This document shows, piece by piece, positions 35,337 to 48,800 of a stretch of 64,000 nucleotides of DNA. This stretch comes from Cliona cf. orientalis. Lineage: Eukaryota > Porifera > Demospongiae > Clionaida > Clionaidae. Below the pieces are notes generated by a model. That model worked only from the letters and a program-made list of their open reading frames with translations, searched no databases and was not told the origin of the DNA. A program made the position numbers and the translations under genes. Location of the stretch: positions 8,577,501-8,641,500 of the forward strand of contig OZ005699.1 in the NCBI GenBank assembly GCA_963930775.1. Reading direction: 5' to 3'. Every line of letters begins with the position of its first letter. The first letter of the stretch is position 1.

Positions 35337-38300
35337 ATAGTATGAACATGCATACAGAGAAGTATATACATAAGTGAATTTTAGTGTAAGATAAATGGAT
35401 ACTTGCATACTTGTAGAGTTCAATGTGTACAACAGCTGAGTTGCTTACCGAAATTGCAGAATGATAATTTTGCTTGCACACTGAATAGTGAACGGCACTA
35501 CTTGTCTGTGGTAAGATGTAGTGATGGTCACTACATTTTGCCACAGATAATATCACTACCAAGTAGTGATATTCACTATCATCATTATTACGGTGTGTAT
35601 ATGCGGAATCAAATTGTATTGATGACTACAGTGGGAAATTTGCATACATTTCGTATGGGGAAACAAAAATTTGAAACTCCTGAACCTCACAACACACGGT
35701 GGATACTGGTAGCTATTTTAGTGTTTCATGTACCAAGTAAGTCTTTGAGTGCATGGTGACACTGTACTATAATATAATTACTATTATGACGAGACCTATC
35801 AGCATCAGTCCTTTGCTGCATATGCTATCTTGATACTGTAATAGGAGAGCTCTATGGGAATGGTCTTGCAGCTTAGAGCACATTAATTATTATTCTGTGG
35901 GGTTTGTGGCCAGATAATTATATGAAAATTCGTGCCAACAACTTAAATAATTTTCTCAGTGTTCTACGGTGTTTGTACATACAGGTTCAGAGTTGTGTAT
36001 GCATAGACTGATCGTTAGATTATGAGCAAGGTTTGTGTATTCACAGCAGTGGTACTCCCCTCCCAACTTCAAAGATCTTAATTATCAGATTGTCTCAGTA
36101 CATAATAGTAGCTAATGTGTGACATGCGTGCTTTGGTTTACGACTTTGAGTACCCTTTCAGTCAAAGCAACAACAAGCTAGATCACGATTGATTAACGTG
36201 TTTGTGGAGAAGCTGTCAAATTGTATATCAGATCTGTACTGCATCTAGCTTTCATGTTCAAAGTGCTCTATATATAACATAATACTGCTCAAGATGATCT
36301 GCTAGATACTCTGGCTACCTACTATACCAGTTTCATTCTTATCATACCGCTGCTGGTGAACGCTACATATATTATTAGATTTTTATACAAGGTTTGCTTT
36401 CTACGGTGTCATGGTTGTTACTCTCTTTGAGTTTGTGAGGAATATGTATTGCTTGTTTACAAATTCGGTTCCGTTGCTTTCCTTCTAGTTGTTTACAGCA
36501 TCATAGCCGCTGCGTTTGCATGCCGTTGGTTTCAGAAATAAGCCAATATCTGCTATTCCCATTTCAGTGTGATCAACAGCCACACGGAATAGCACACTTC
36601 TAAACACATTATGTTTTATACGAATGTAAATATTTACCAGAAGTTTGTATACCCACCCCATGCAGTGCTTGAATAACACGATGTCATAATATTATTATTG
36701 ATTCACAGAATGAAACATGCATCCTTGTGGAGGCTGAATCGCGTTTCTCCTTACCAGTGATAAACTGCTCCTACAGGATTGATGTAAATACGTACTGTTT
36801 TTATTTTCACACTTTTAATAATTATTGATTCACGGTGTTGCTTTGTTTTTCACAGGTTTATTCCGTGGGACCTGATGGGTGCAGTGAACCATTAAGTTTG
36901 GATGGACCTTATAGCATAGAAACAGGCTGTAAGGATAATAAATTTTAGCATTCACATGCACTCTTTTATTGCACTCAGTATACCAGAAAAACTATCATCC
37001 AACTAGCCTTGCATGCATCTGGATGTTAAACTGGTGTTATTTTTCACAATTTTCTACCTACTTATGTACTAACAGTTTGGTCCCTCTCATTCTTAATCAG
37101 TGCTACTATAGATACAGCTATCCACTGGATACTTTTTATTACACCTGCAGTTACAAGGGATTACATTGGATTTGAATGTGAGAGAATATGGGACTCTGAG
37201 AATTTTTGGTTCTCGTTTAAGTACATCTGGGACCTACCACCTTATATTCTTGATGATAATGTCATCATTGGATCAACACTCATACCCAAGTGGCTGGATT
37301 CAAGTCAGCGCACTCCAGTGAAAATAAATGACTTGATGGCAAGTCGTTTCGTCTTCTTTCCATTTGAGAAGGTAGCTATATATAAATTATTATTGTTATG
37401 GGTTATTTTTAGTTCTTCTATTACATCACTCTACAGGATGATTCAGGTGTTGTATCGTACATTCTTGATACTAATAACACAGACGCTCATGCTGGACCCC
37501 GAGGGGTGGAGTATCACAGGCCTCGGCCTGCCGACAGTAATCTTATGTACTTATTTGAGGTAAACATGTATATCTAAGCTAGCTACTAGAGTAGCTACTG
37601 TACCATCGTGTCCTGGGCAACCACTCATGCACTCTCGAGTAAGCACCCATTCCTGGATAAGTGCCCAAGGATTCCTAGGCTATAGCTTGCCAGACTAAAG
37701 AATCCCTTGATATCCCAGGCAAGTATATTCTCTTATAGGTACAAATCATATAAATTTCCATGTGTCATGTCTTGAGTTATGTATATTTAATTGCCCATCT
37801 ATAGCTAAGGCTGCTTACATGCACCTGGGAGTCTACGGTAGCTATAATTTTTTTTACTTTAGGCTAATGTGACATGGAATGACAGCAACATTCCGTACGT
37901 TCCTCCAAGACTTACATCATTTGGATTCGACTATCAATGTAGTCTCAGCACTCTCTCTCCCCCACCTAGTCCAGTCACGAACCTTGAACTTGAATCATAT
38001 AATATTAGACAATTCGATATCACACTGATGCTTAGGTGGTCTCCCCCTTCCTTTCCAAATGGAATATTGGCCCCCTATGATGTGTGTGTTGGTAATATGC
38101 CCCTTGGACCTACACAAGAGCCAGAGTTAGGGAATAATCTTGCTAGTATGCATTACTGTGGTACTATTGATGAAGATTCGAATGGCACAGTGAAATTGAC
38201 ATATCTTGATCGTGGTGATTCCGAGGACGTCTCCATTCAAGTAAATTCTATCGTATTTAGAATTGAGAGTTGTCTCCATGATACTAGATGCGTGCACACA

Positions 38301-41300
38301 ATATGTTTGTTCCGGGAAATTGGAGTGACCCTGTTATTATCTTGAGAGGTAAGTGTCTTCCTTCATTAATTGTAGGGGGTCTTACTCCTTTGCATGTATT
38401 TGTCAGTATGATAGCTTGCCTTTGTATGACTATTAAAATTAATGTGTTAAGCTTAAATTCATTCTCAGTTGCTATCTGTATCGTAATGAAGATTCTCTGT
38501 GGAAAAACTAACTGTTCAATGAATTTGCCAACATTTTCAAATTGGTTAGTTCCTCTATACAGGTCATCATAGGATCCACAGGGAATCTTTATTTGCTTGA
38601 TTTTGAGTTAACTTTCATCTGTGACTAATATTATTGAAATCTCGTATACCACCTTAATTACCTCCTGCACTCACTGCATTTCACTACAGCTGCTACCACG
38701 GAATCTACAGCTAGCCAAGAGCCTGCAGCGAAAACATTTCCAGGTATACTAACCTTGCTAGCTGTATATATGTTATGCTTCTGTCAGGAAGGAAGGGCTG
38801 AATAGAAATGACAAACTGTGAGATATCTGTATCTATAAACAAGGCTGCATTGCTGTTGTTACCAACTATAATATTGTATGATACTATATACACAAGCTAG
38901 TGCACTAGTTTCTCGCTAAACACCATGATGATGATCCATGCACACATACACACAAACTTACTCTCTCAGTTCTCCCTTGCTTCCCTCTGTCTCCCTCCCC
39001 CTGTCTCTCTCTCCCTCTCTCTCTCTCCCTCTCCCTCTCCTTCCCCTCTCTTTCTAGTAGCCATTGTGGTGGGTCCATCTATCAGTGGCTTAATCCTCTT
39101 GTCTCTACTGATGTGTTGTGTGTGCCTGTGTGTCTGCTATGTAAGAATATTAAGAAAGCGAAAAAGAATGTGGAAAATAGCACAGGTAAGTGCAATTATG
39201 ACGGTAACATTGTGAACCACGATTTTAAAACACCAGCTTGTACTTTCATGTGGGGCAAGCTAGCCTGCTATATATAGTTAAAGTGTTTCAAATTATAAGG
39301 ATTTTACCATTAAATTTTAACCATCGCTTGTGACTTTTATCGATGATCAAAATTGAATGGCAGTCCTTGTACACATAGTCCAGAGTCAGCATTTTGGCTT
39401 GAAGGAAGATAATAATAATAATAATAATATTATGGAATTTACTCAATCAGGATGGTGTGGTGAGAGCTGCACTCTGTCATATGCTGGCAATCACGGTTGC
39501 TTGTTTCATAGTTGTTAGCCAGTGGTATATATAATGCTGCCACAGTCCACCAAATTATTATGCTATAGGGACTTCACCAACTGAATCAGTTTACAAAGCT
39601 ACAGCATTTGTATCACAATTGTGAATATCAAATTGACAATGTAGCCATATTGAATTGTGGGATGGGGTATAATAATAACAATATGGTATCTGCTCAATCC
39701 TCTGGTGACTATCGCAGAGCATGCAAGCGCATGGTACAGTTGATTTACTGTCTTGAGTATTAAAAACATCGATTTTGTTGTTAGTACCAGTCTGAGATTT
39801 AATGAACTTGGTAAAAAAATCAAAAATTATAAGGAAACTTTCATAATACATTAATGTTGAGCATTATCAAATTCGTACAAGAACTGATTTATGTACTATG
39901 CACTTAATTATTAATACAATGTTACAGGATTACCATGACCCTATGTTCGATAGTGGACCAAAGAAACATATGTTTGAGCGAATGATGTCCGATACTCCCC
40001 TTCTGATGTCACCGCAGATGGACGAGTGGGAAATCCCCGCCAATGAGGTCATCATGGAGAAGCAACTAGGAGAAGGAGCGTTCGGCGAAGTCTACAAGGG
40101 AGTCATCAAATGTCCGATCGTAAATCCGAAAGTGAAACTGTCCGCTAAAAATCCCATTTGTACTCCAGTAGCTATCAAGCTGCTAAAATGTGAGTACTGA
40201 GAATGAGTTTCTTTAAATATTATGTGATTTGAATAATATTATATGCAATTGTATGTAGTGTCTGCCAAAGGAAGTGAGAGGCAGGACTTTATCTCAGAGA
40301 TTGAGATGATGAAGAAGGTAGCTGAGGGTCAGAATGCTCATGTGGTTGGTCTCCTTGGCTGTGTCACCATCCAGGAGCCACTCTGCCTCATCACAGAATT
40401 CGTCAAGTTTGGGGACCTCCTCTCCTACCTCAGAACCAACAGAAGAATGGTACATAACACCATAGTTAAAAAGCATTATGTCCAGGCCCTGTTCAAGATT
40501 TGAGATGTAGAGGTAGCCACCTAAGCTTCAAGAGGGTTCTGTGTCTGGAAAGCTATAATATATGATGAAAGTCCATGAAGGGATCACTTTCTGCTAAATT
40601 ATACTACAGTTGTAGTAGGGAGATGGGATGGGCGGGATCCCGGCAACCAAGAAACAACTAAGTTATGCCCCCTGCTTCCTGAAATTCTGACTGCACCCCT
40701 GGGATGAGGATAGCTAAAATTAATCACTTCTTAACCTAACCTTTATTATGTAGTACACAAACTGTGGTACGGATGAGGACGCAGTTAACGATGCATACGT
40801 AAAACTTGGAAATGTCTCTTCAGTGGATCTGGTCTCTTTTGCCTATCAAATTGCCACGGGAATGGTAAGCAATTTTGAAATTTGTATGAGTGAATGATCA
40901 TTAACATTCTACGTACAGGAATACCTCTCCAGTCTTGGGATCATTCATAGAGATCTTGCTTGTAGGAACATCCTAATTGATGAAGGAAAAGTGTTGAAAA
41001 TCAGCGATCTTGGAATGTCTCGTGAAACGGATGAGATTTATGTTCAGAAACGGACAGGTCGTGTTCCACTGAAGTGGATGGCCATTGAGTCCATCATTGC
41101 TAGAGAGTTCACATCAGCTTCAGATGTTTGGTCTTATGGTGTTATCCTCTGGGAAATAGGCACTTTGGGTATGTGTGCGATCGAAAGCTCATTCTCTATT
41201 GTGGAAGAATGAGAATACTAATTTTGTTTCATGATACTACTATAGGTGGTTTTCCTTATCCAAGTATTCAAAATGAAGATCTCCTTCCAATGCTCAGGAG

Positions 41301-42220
41301 TGGGTATCGAATGGAGAAGCCAGACAACTGCTCCCCTGAAGTGTAAGTCACTGCAATAAAGCATAATAATTATAATAGCTATAACTGAAAAGCTACTACT
41401 AGCTAGTAGCCTGATCAAAATAAACTAGGACTAGAGATGTTTACGTTCTTGTAGGTATGAAATAATGAGGATGTGTTGGGTAGAGGATCCATGGAAACGA
41501 CCTACTTTCTCGGATCTGAGAAGCAAATTCGATGCCATGCTGCTTGCTGAGAGAAACAATGAATATATTGACCTCCGCATTAACAACGACAAGCCTTACT
41601 ATAGGCTGGACACCGCAGCTACGCTTCAAGCAACCACTAACAGCAGCAGTATGTCACAGCAACAACAAGCATCCTCCCACGCTGGCGTAACTCGTCAAGG
41701 TAGCTTCCTTCTCTCTCAGTTTGCCACCAAAGAGCCCTCTCCAAAGCCATTGCCAACTCCTGATTTGTCTCCAAGTCGTAAATCACAGATCAGCAGTGGT
41801 GGCGCTTCTGAATCAGCTCAATTCAGCCCTGGTCGAAAACCAGGTATGAGTCTGGCTACATCCTCGCATTCTGTCGGTGCTCACTCTTACAGTGGATCAG
41901 GAGGTGATCAGCAAGCAAGTGCAGCAGATTCTGAAAGAAGAGGCCTGGAAAGGGGGAGAGATCGTACACCACTCGAGAATGGACGTCCTTCCAGCTTGCT
42001 TCTTCCTCAGGAACGAGAGAGGAGAGAGAAACAGAAGCAGAACCCTTACGTTGATGAGCCTTCGAGAGCGGCTGCCACTACACTGGCTCTTCCTAACAGC
42101 AATGGTATCCATACGAGGCTAGGGAGCGATGGAGCTATTGAGATGAGTCATCTTGGGAGAAGCAGTAACAGTGTATCAAGGAGAGAGTGCCCTGAGATAC
42201 AGATTACTGGTGAAGACTAA

Positions 42221-45200
42221 TGAAACATGTGTGTACTGAACAATTTTAGTAGCTAATCAAATAATATTAATATGATCATTGTGTGTTTTGGAATTCAATA
42301 AATTAATACTCGTGGATGAGCTCAGGGATGAATTTTTCACTTTTAATGGGAGATACTATTATGGTAAAGGGATACCAATGAACTTGTAAGTCTGCAGCAG
42401 CTAGTGTATGATATTACATGTACATTAATTGTATTCATAAGGTCTACTGGCACTAGAGGCATTAGTCTCATCCCCAGATCCCACCCCAAAAGGAGGAAGG
42501 GATTGGGGACTAAAGTAAAATTCCATGCAAAAGTAGCTATAATTAATTATTCAATTTCTTTTAATTGTCCTCGCATACCTGTGTGTAGCCAAATATTGAT
42601 ATCCCATCTGATACTGCATGTGAGCAAAGGCTCACCCTCTCAATTATTTGCATTGATCCTATAGTACTAATCTTTATGTTGCACAAAGCTTTCACATACT
42701 CTCTGACCCTTAGCTACTCTGTATACCACACCAACTTGCATGGTAAATAAATGTGCAAAGCTATAGGTTGACTAAATTAAATAATTAAATTAATGAAGGG
42801 CCGGTAACCATAGTGGGCTAACCAAATGGACACTTAGTATGGCATACAGAGTAGCTACTAGTCGGTGAGTATGTGAAAGCTTTGTGCAACATAAAGATCA
42901 ATACTATAGGATCAACGCAAATAATTGATGGGGTGAGTCTGCTTAAGATCACAGTATCAGATAGGAAATCAATGTTTCGGTTGACTTTTCTTCTTTATAA
43001 TAATAATAAATTAAATTAAAATTAAAATTAAAATGGGACCGAGAACCATGGTGGGCTAACCCCAAATTAAATGTGGGGAATTGTCTAAAAAGCCCAAAAA
43101 TGGACTAAAAACCATACATTGTACTCTTAGACTACCAAATTATTGAAATTTTCAGAAATATCAATTTCTATAGCTCATGAGACACATTTTAAACATATTT
43201 TCAAGATTTGGGGGGCTAATTCAACATTTTTGGGTTAGCCCACTATGGTTCTAGGCCCTTCTAATGTTCTTTCTTCTTTCTCCGTCTTTATAGGGTGAAT
43301 TTTTGATGTTCGGGTGCAATTTGGCCGTGCTAACAGTTAAGTGTCAACACTGATGCATTGAGTAATACTTAGTCAAGTGTAATACCAGTGCAGGCAATGT
43401 GGCTGATTTGTATAATTATTATCTGGGTCTCCTATCCCTGCCTGCATGGGCCTGCTGTTTAAAGAATCAAAATATTCTATTATCCTTTCGACTCATGCAT
43501 CACAGTCACTATCTCAAAGTTGTACAGTGTAAGCCTAGCACACCTGTTTAAAGTGCCAATCATCACAGCAAGAAGCATGTTGTAGCTATACAGTATAGAG
43601 TAGGTATTAAGTAAAGAAGAATTGTAATATTTATCCATACTTGTAGCACACCTGTCTAGATGCCGGCCAACATGCAATCTAGGTACTATTCAGATGCACA
43701 CTGACCCATCCCCACAGTGACAGGTGTCCCTGGAGATAGCAGCAGTTACTCTGTGTGTGGCATCTTAGTTTGTTTGGGCTATCTACAAAATTAATACCCG
43801 AATAGATAGTAGACAATGGATATACCCCAGCATGTATTTCATAATGATACTAAAGGCTTCTCATTCAGAAGCACAATATTATTACATGCATGTATGCGTG
43901 GGGTGCATGTACATAGATTGGTACTACAATTAGTTTTATTGTTGGTCCAGTGATTGTATAGCATGATATGGATGTATACTACTCTACAAGTACATGACAC
44001 ACAATACTATCGTACTAGATTATTCCTTGTAAGTTATTACGACTTTATTGTTGTTTGTACTATTGTTTTTGCTTTACATGTAGCTAGTTTTTCATAACAA
44101 TATTATTGGGGCGAGCCTGAGCGAGCCCCACACTAATCAGTACTACGAAAAAACCGCTGTACTTTTGTATGTATGACATGTATGTTTGTAGCGATACGTC
44201 AGCCGCGTGTTCGATCGCTAGCTCACAGCGCATGCACATAATCATTGCGGTAAAGATCGTCAACGTTGGCCGCGCTAACTCTAAATGTAGCTCACCAAAA
44301 GATGCAGCTCTCGTACGTACAGCTCGATTAGACGGCTAGAAAACAAGCAAAGGTAAGGCATCAGTACACAAGAAAAGTTTCTACAGCAATAAGGCCACGT
44401 AGTCTAAGTCTAAGTAGCTATGATCTAATTTCTGTGATCGGCTACGAAGGCGGGTCCGGCCAAGCTAGTAGCTCAGCTATAGTTGCCCAGACAATTCTGT
44501 CTGAGCCTCATAGGGGCCAAAGCTCCCAACATACTGGAAATGTAGTACACAATTAAACTATACATTTTCCCTCCTTTTTGATCTTTATAGCTACAATAGT
44601 CTACGCTCAACGACGATAGCTATAGCTACTTGTACCGGCATGTACTTTGGATCGAAGATACTAGGCTACTACTGAGAGTAGAGGATAGTTATCAGTATGC
44701 TTTATTAGGTACCAACCACAATGGTTATTAAAGTAAATAGGCTTACCCTTACTACACAAGCAGGCAACACATCCCTAGTGTCCATGTACGCTTGTGTTGT
44801 AGGTATGTAGGACGACGTAAAAATGTCCAAAACCTCCCGTACAATGTGAAACGTTTGGAATTATACCCAAGACTTGGTGCTGAAGAGCCCCTCACCCAAC
44901 TGGGTGGTTTCTCTATCACACAGGGGACGGATGGCAGTGTGGGCAGGCACCGGAGGATTCAGTGTACCCACTTGGATCCATAAAGAAAAGTTCATAGTAT
45001 CGCTATGCTAATATATAGTGAACTGGAAATATTGGACCGTGGGAATGACAAAATCGCCACTACAAAGGTATTGGTGGACATAAATTTGGCAATTCAGTAC
45101 ATACACGTACAATGTCATAATATCGGTGGTTACAAAGAAGGACTGCCAAACTGCCCACCGTGAATTTCTGACTGTATAGCTACAGTATTAAATTTTATTT

Positions 45201-45824
45201 AGTGACTGCAGGATAACTTTTCTTGGGTTTCTTTGCTGCCGGGGGAGCTTGGCCAGTAGCAGAGGAGCTGGAGGAATTCTCGTTTCAAGTGGACAGCTGT
45301 CACAGATACACTTCATTGATCATGACTAGCCTATCAGTAGCCTGAGGTCCTCCAAAAGTCACTTGGAGCCTGTTCCTACCTCAAGCTAATGGAATTCAAG
45401 TTTAGTTCACTAGAGTCACATGCATGATTATTTATGATGTCGCCGAATTTGAATCTTGGCAGTGAGGTCAAAGGTCGTGCCCTGGGTACGCGCCTTCAAT
45501 ATCCGCAGATCGCGCGTTGCAAACTTTCGCGTATTGCGATTATTTAACCTCGTTTAAGCATCCAGATTTGTTGAGAATCGCTCTCAGGCTCCATCAACAT
45601 TCAACATCTCTGCGATTGAGGCATCTGTGTGCGCACTAGCTATATCGACGACCTTTCATATGCATGGTCAAGTGTAGACAGTAGCTACACTTAGAAAAAG
45701 TTTGTGTGAGAAGGAAAAAAAGAAGTCAGAGTGTATTAAAAGCGAGATTCAGTGAACCTATCACGTACTATTCGGCACTAGACCATCGCTGCTGGCAACC
45801 ATTATCTTACCCAATTTAACTATC
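42221..45824. other. Spacer between genes D and E
   Basis: Contains a fold-back with ~130-bp arms (42590-42726 against 42840-42973). Overlapping it is an inverted pair around ACCATAGTGGGCTAACC (42808-42824) and GGTTAGCCCACTATGGT (43236-43252). A GAGCCCCACACTAATC terminus at about 44125 resembles the ends of 60362-61080. Open frames at 42404-42664 and 44792-44983 show no recognisable domain. Confidence 0.6.
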
Positions 45825-48800
45825 ATGGTATACATTATGTTCATGTTTACTGTATTCTTAATCTCTGGCAAGATTGTAGTCATTTTGGCAATGAGTGGAG
45901 AGGTGGCAACTACTGCAAGCAAAGAATCAGATGCTACCATGATAGAGCAAACGTGTGCTGTTTCTAATAATTCCATGAGCATGGTTGAACTGGAGCTACG
46001 CTGCTTCCTCTCCTGTGATGATGTATGTGATTCACTGTGATAATAAAAATAATTAATAATTACATAATATGTGACTGGCTATGCGAAAAGGGACCACTAT
46101 TATAATAGTGGAAATTTTCATACTTGAAAACGAGTTTATTAATCATAGAGTCGGTAGACTCAATAAGTAGGGATGGCCCAGATATGCCATATATGTAATA
46201 CATTACAAATATCCAAATATCTCAAAATAGGTAATTATGTGAAATTTCTAAGTATGAAAATCAGAATCTCCAGCAAATTATCTGTCTAACAAGACCAAGA
46301 TCATGCATCAAATCAATTGTGCATGCCAGAACCAGATGTTCAAAAAAAATGGCCATTTGTCAATCTTTCTTTCTAGTTTCCAGGGCTAGCTCAAGATTGC
46401 CTTGATCTCTCATCTTAGTTTAAGTGTAAATCCATTCCATTTAGTAGCGCGCAGTGCAGTGGCACGCTAATTTAGCGCTAGCTTGACAGTTACGTAATAG
46501 TGGGTGTGTTCGGCGCTCTGATTGATAACTGGGCGTATCTGATACGCCATTTTGTGATATAATGCGCATGCTCAGAATGTGTTGCCATGGTGAAGTCATG
46601 TGACAGCTCCCTGGCCCTCAGCAATTCACGCATGCAGCGCTAGTGCTAGTGTGCTGAAACATAGATTATATATATGAACCCTTGACCATCTCCCCAGTAG
46701 CTGCACAGTGTAATGGTGCATGTGGTAAAAGGTCGTCAATAGAATGCGTACACATCGATCGATGCTGGCCCCAGAAATCATGGAGATGGTGTCTAAGATC
46801 GATTCTCAACCTTGATAGCGACAAGTTTCGATGCTTCAATCACAGAGACGAACTCGATAACACAGTATTCCTTCCGAAGTTCAGGTTGGTCACGCTGCTG
46901 CAGTCGCGCGCGGGCCAGCCCCTTGTGGCAGTGATGCGTGCTATATATAGCGCAAGGCTAGCTTTATTTATCCATGGCATTACGTAAGCCAAGAAAACAC
47001 GTGAAGTTCAACCTACAGTACTTCTCAGAGAAAGTAGCGCTCAGCTTATAATCTATTCGCTGGATACACGCGTAAGATACTCTACATATTTACTGATTTT
47101 CAAGTCTCAGAAAGGCTCCAGCGAGGCCCTGAATTTTCTCATAATTACCTCATAGATTACCTAAGAGATTACACCATAGGTTTCATCATAATTACACTAT
47201 AATTACCTCATAACCACAGAAAAGTAAATTGCTACTGGGGAGATAATGAACAACTTGGAGACTACGTCCAGAGTCCCTCATGAATAAGCCGCCATAAATT
47301 CGAACTAGGACACATTGACAAACCGCGCATGCTCCGTATACGAGTACAATATTGGGGCGCGCGGCTTGAGCCGGTTGACCTTCGCCTGCCACGTGCTCGA
47401 CTGAATAGGGAAATCCCCCTGCCCTGAAAGCAAGCTCGCTAGAGAAAGCGAACTGAGAGAAACGCCATAAGGATATCATCGGATAGTCCACGATGTCTTC
47501 TACGCTAGGCTCGAATTCTGGGCCCCAACAAGCTTTCATGCGTGCTAAACATTTTGAAACAGTCTTAACCGCATTTTCGTCATATTTTACATCATATTTT
47601 ACATCACAATTACCTCATCGGTCGGCCGAATAGTTTTTTTCTAATTGGGACTCTGGACGTAATAATCTATGGCTGAAATCAGGATCGATCAAGGATATGA
47701 AAGCGCAAGACTCGAGGAATGGTAAGGCGCTAGGCATATTAAAGCGAGCTACTCGCTAGCGTGTGCAGCGCTAGTGCTCCGCTGGATAGATCATGATGGA
47801 TATGAAGCCTGCGCAAGGCCGGCGGCTCGAGGATCGACTCGGTGGTAACGTACAAATTAGCTGCTGCCAATAATGAAATTTATAACTTGGTTTTCTCCCT
47901 AAAAGGAAGAGTCTCATCGCTACATCGATATCGGCCGCCTAACAATGCCTTCTTTATCAGCCTCATAGGCATAGGAAAGCAAGTTAACGAGGGGCGTGGC
48001 TAAGAATTATGATCTTCCATCTTCTACAATGGAATATTGATAGCAAACCATGTAAGATAAATTATACTGAGAGCAATAAAAAAAGAACAGAAACAAGTAT
48101 AAAAACAATATAAAATTGAAGGATGAAGTAGGGATGGCAGGATCAAAAAGTACATAAACAAGATTTGTAGGGATAATCACATCCACTATACATCCCTACA
48201 CTTGCTTTTTGAGCGGTGCAAAAATCTTCCACATGTAAGTCAAGAGTGCTTAACGAACAACTTAGGTGCATGATAATCGAGAAAAGACAGATAGATTGTA
48301 GTCATTTTGGCAATGAGTGGAGAGGTGGCAACTACTGCAAGCAAAGAATCAGATGCTACCATGATAGAGCAAACGTGTGCTGTTTCTAATAATTCCATGA
48401 GCATGGTTGAACTGGAGCTACGCTGCTTCCTCTCCTGTGATGATGTATGTGATTCACTATGATAATAAAAATAATTAATAATTACATAATATGTGACTGG
48501 CTATGCGAAAAGGGACCACTATTATAATAGTGGAATTTTCCATACTCTTGAAAACGAGTTTATTAATTATACATTCTTCCCTAAATTTTATGCCAATTTC
48601 CGAGACATTGATAGGGCAGTGGGAATGTAGCTATATATTATAGTTGGCACAAATTATAAAATTTACAGTACAATGCTCGTGGGTGGGGCTATACATCCTC
48701 ACACAAGACCATGCAAGATCATTAATTTTGCATTCTCCTGATATTGGCATCCAAATAATAACATTATGTGTCCGGCAATAATTTTTGATCACCTACTCTA

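Larger units (their letters stand above)
28652..42220 (+). pseudogene. Gene D: full-length RTK copy with broken ectodomain
   Basis: Exons: 28652-28819 (signal peptide MLSIFTAF), 31376-31462, 31526-31597, 31661-31780, 32092-32143, 32212-32429, 32509-32644, 34542-34655, 34730-34834, 36709-36783, 36856-36928, 37151-37371, 37437-37559, 37863-38240, 38288-38348, 38690-38743, 39058-39185, 39928-40189, 40259-40449, 40754-40864, 40919-41168, 41246-41342, 41455-42220. One ectodomain module, TM, kinase and tail as in gene A; without its lesions it would be about 1285 aa. Lesions: TAA at 34544-34546 where gene A has GAA, and a 4-bp insertion at about 34762-34765, which leads to an in-frame TAG in the same exon. 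Skipping exon 8, or both exons, does not restore frame. All kinase exons are open, with HRDLACRN and DLG (41006-41014). An AATAAA lies at 42297. Either a recent pseudogene, an N-terminally truncated transcript, or an assembly error at two sites. Confidence 0.7.

Noticed and set aside
44792-44983. ORF with VKRLELYPRLGAEEPL
   Set aside because: No recognisable domain, no clear splice partners, and flanked by repeats.
45195-45278. Minus-strand Lys-rich C-terminus (AAKKPKKSYPAVTK)
   Set aside because: A stop lies directly upstream in frame and no further exon could be linked; chance or a tiny pseudogene scrap.
46682-47539. ORFs in gene E intron 1
   Set aside because: They overlap dispersed GC-rich repeats and inverted repeats; no domain.
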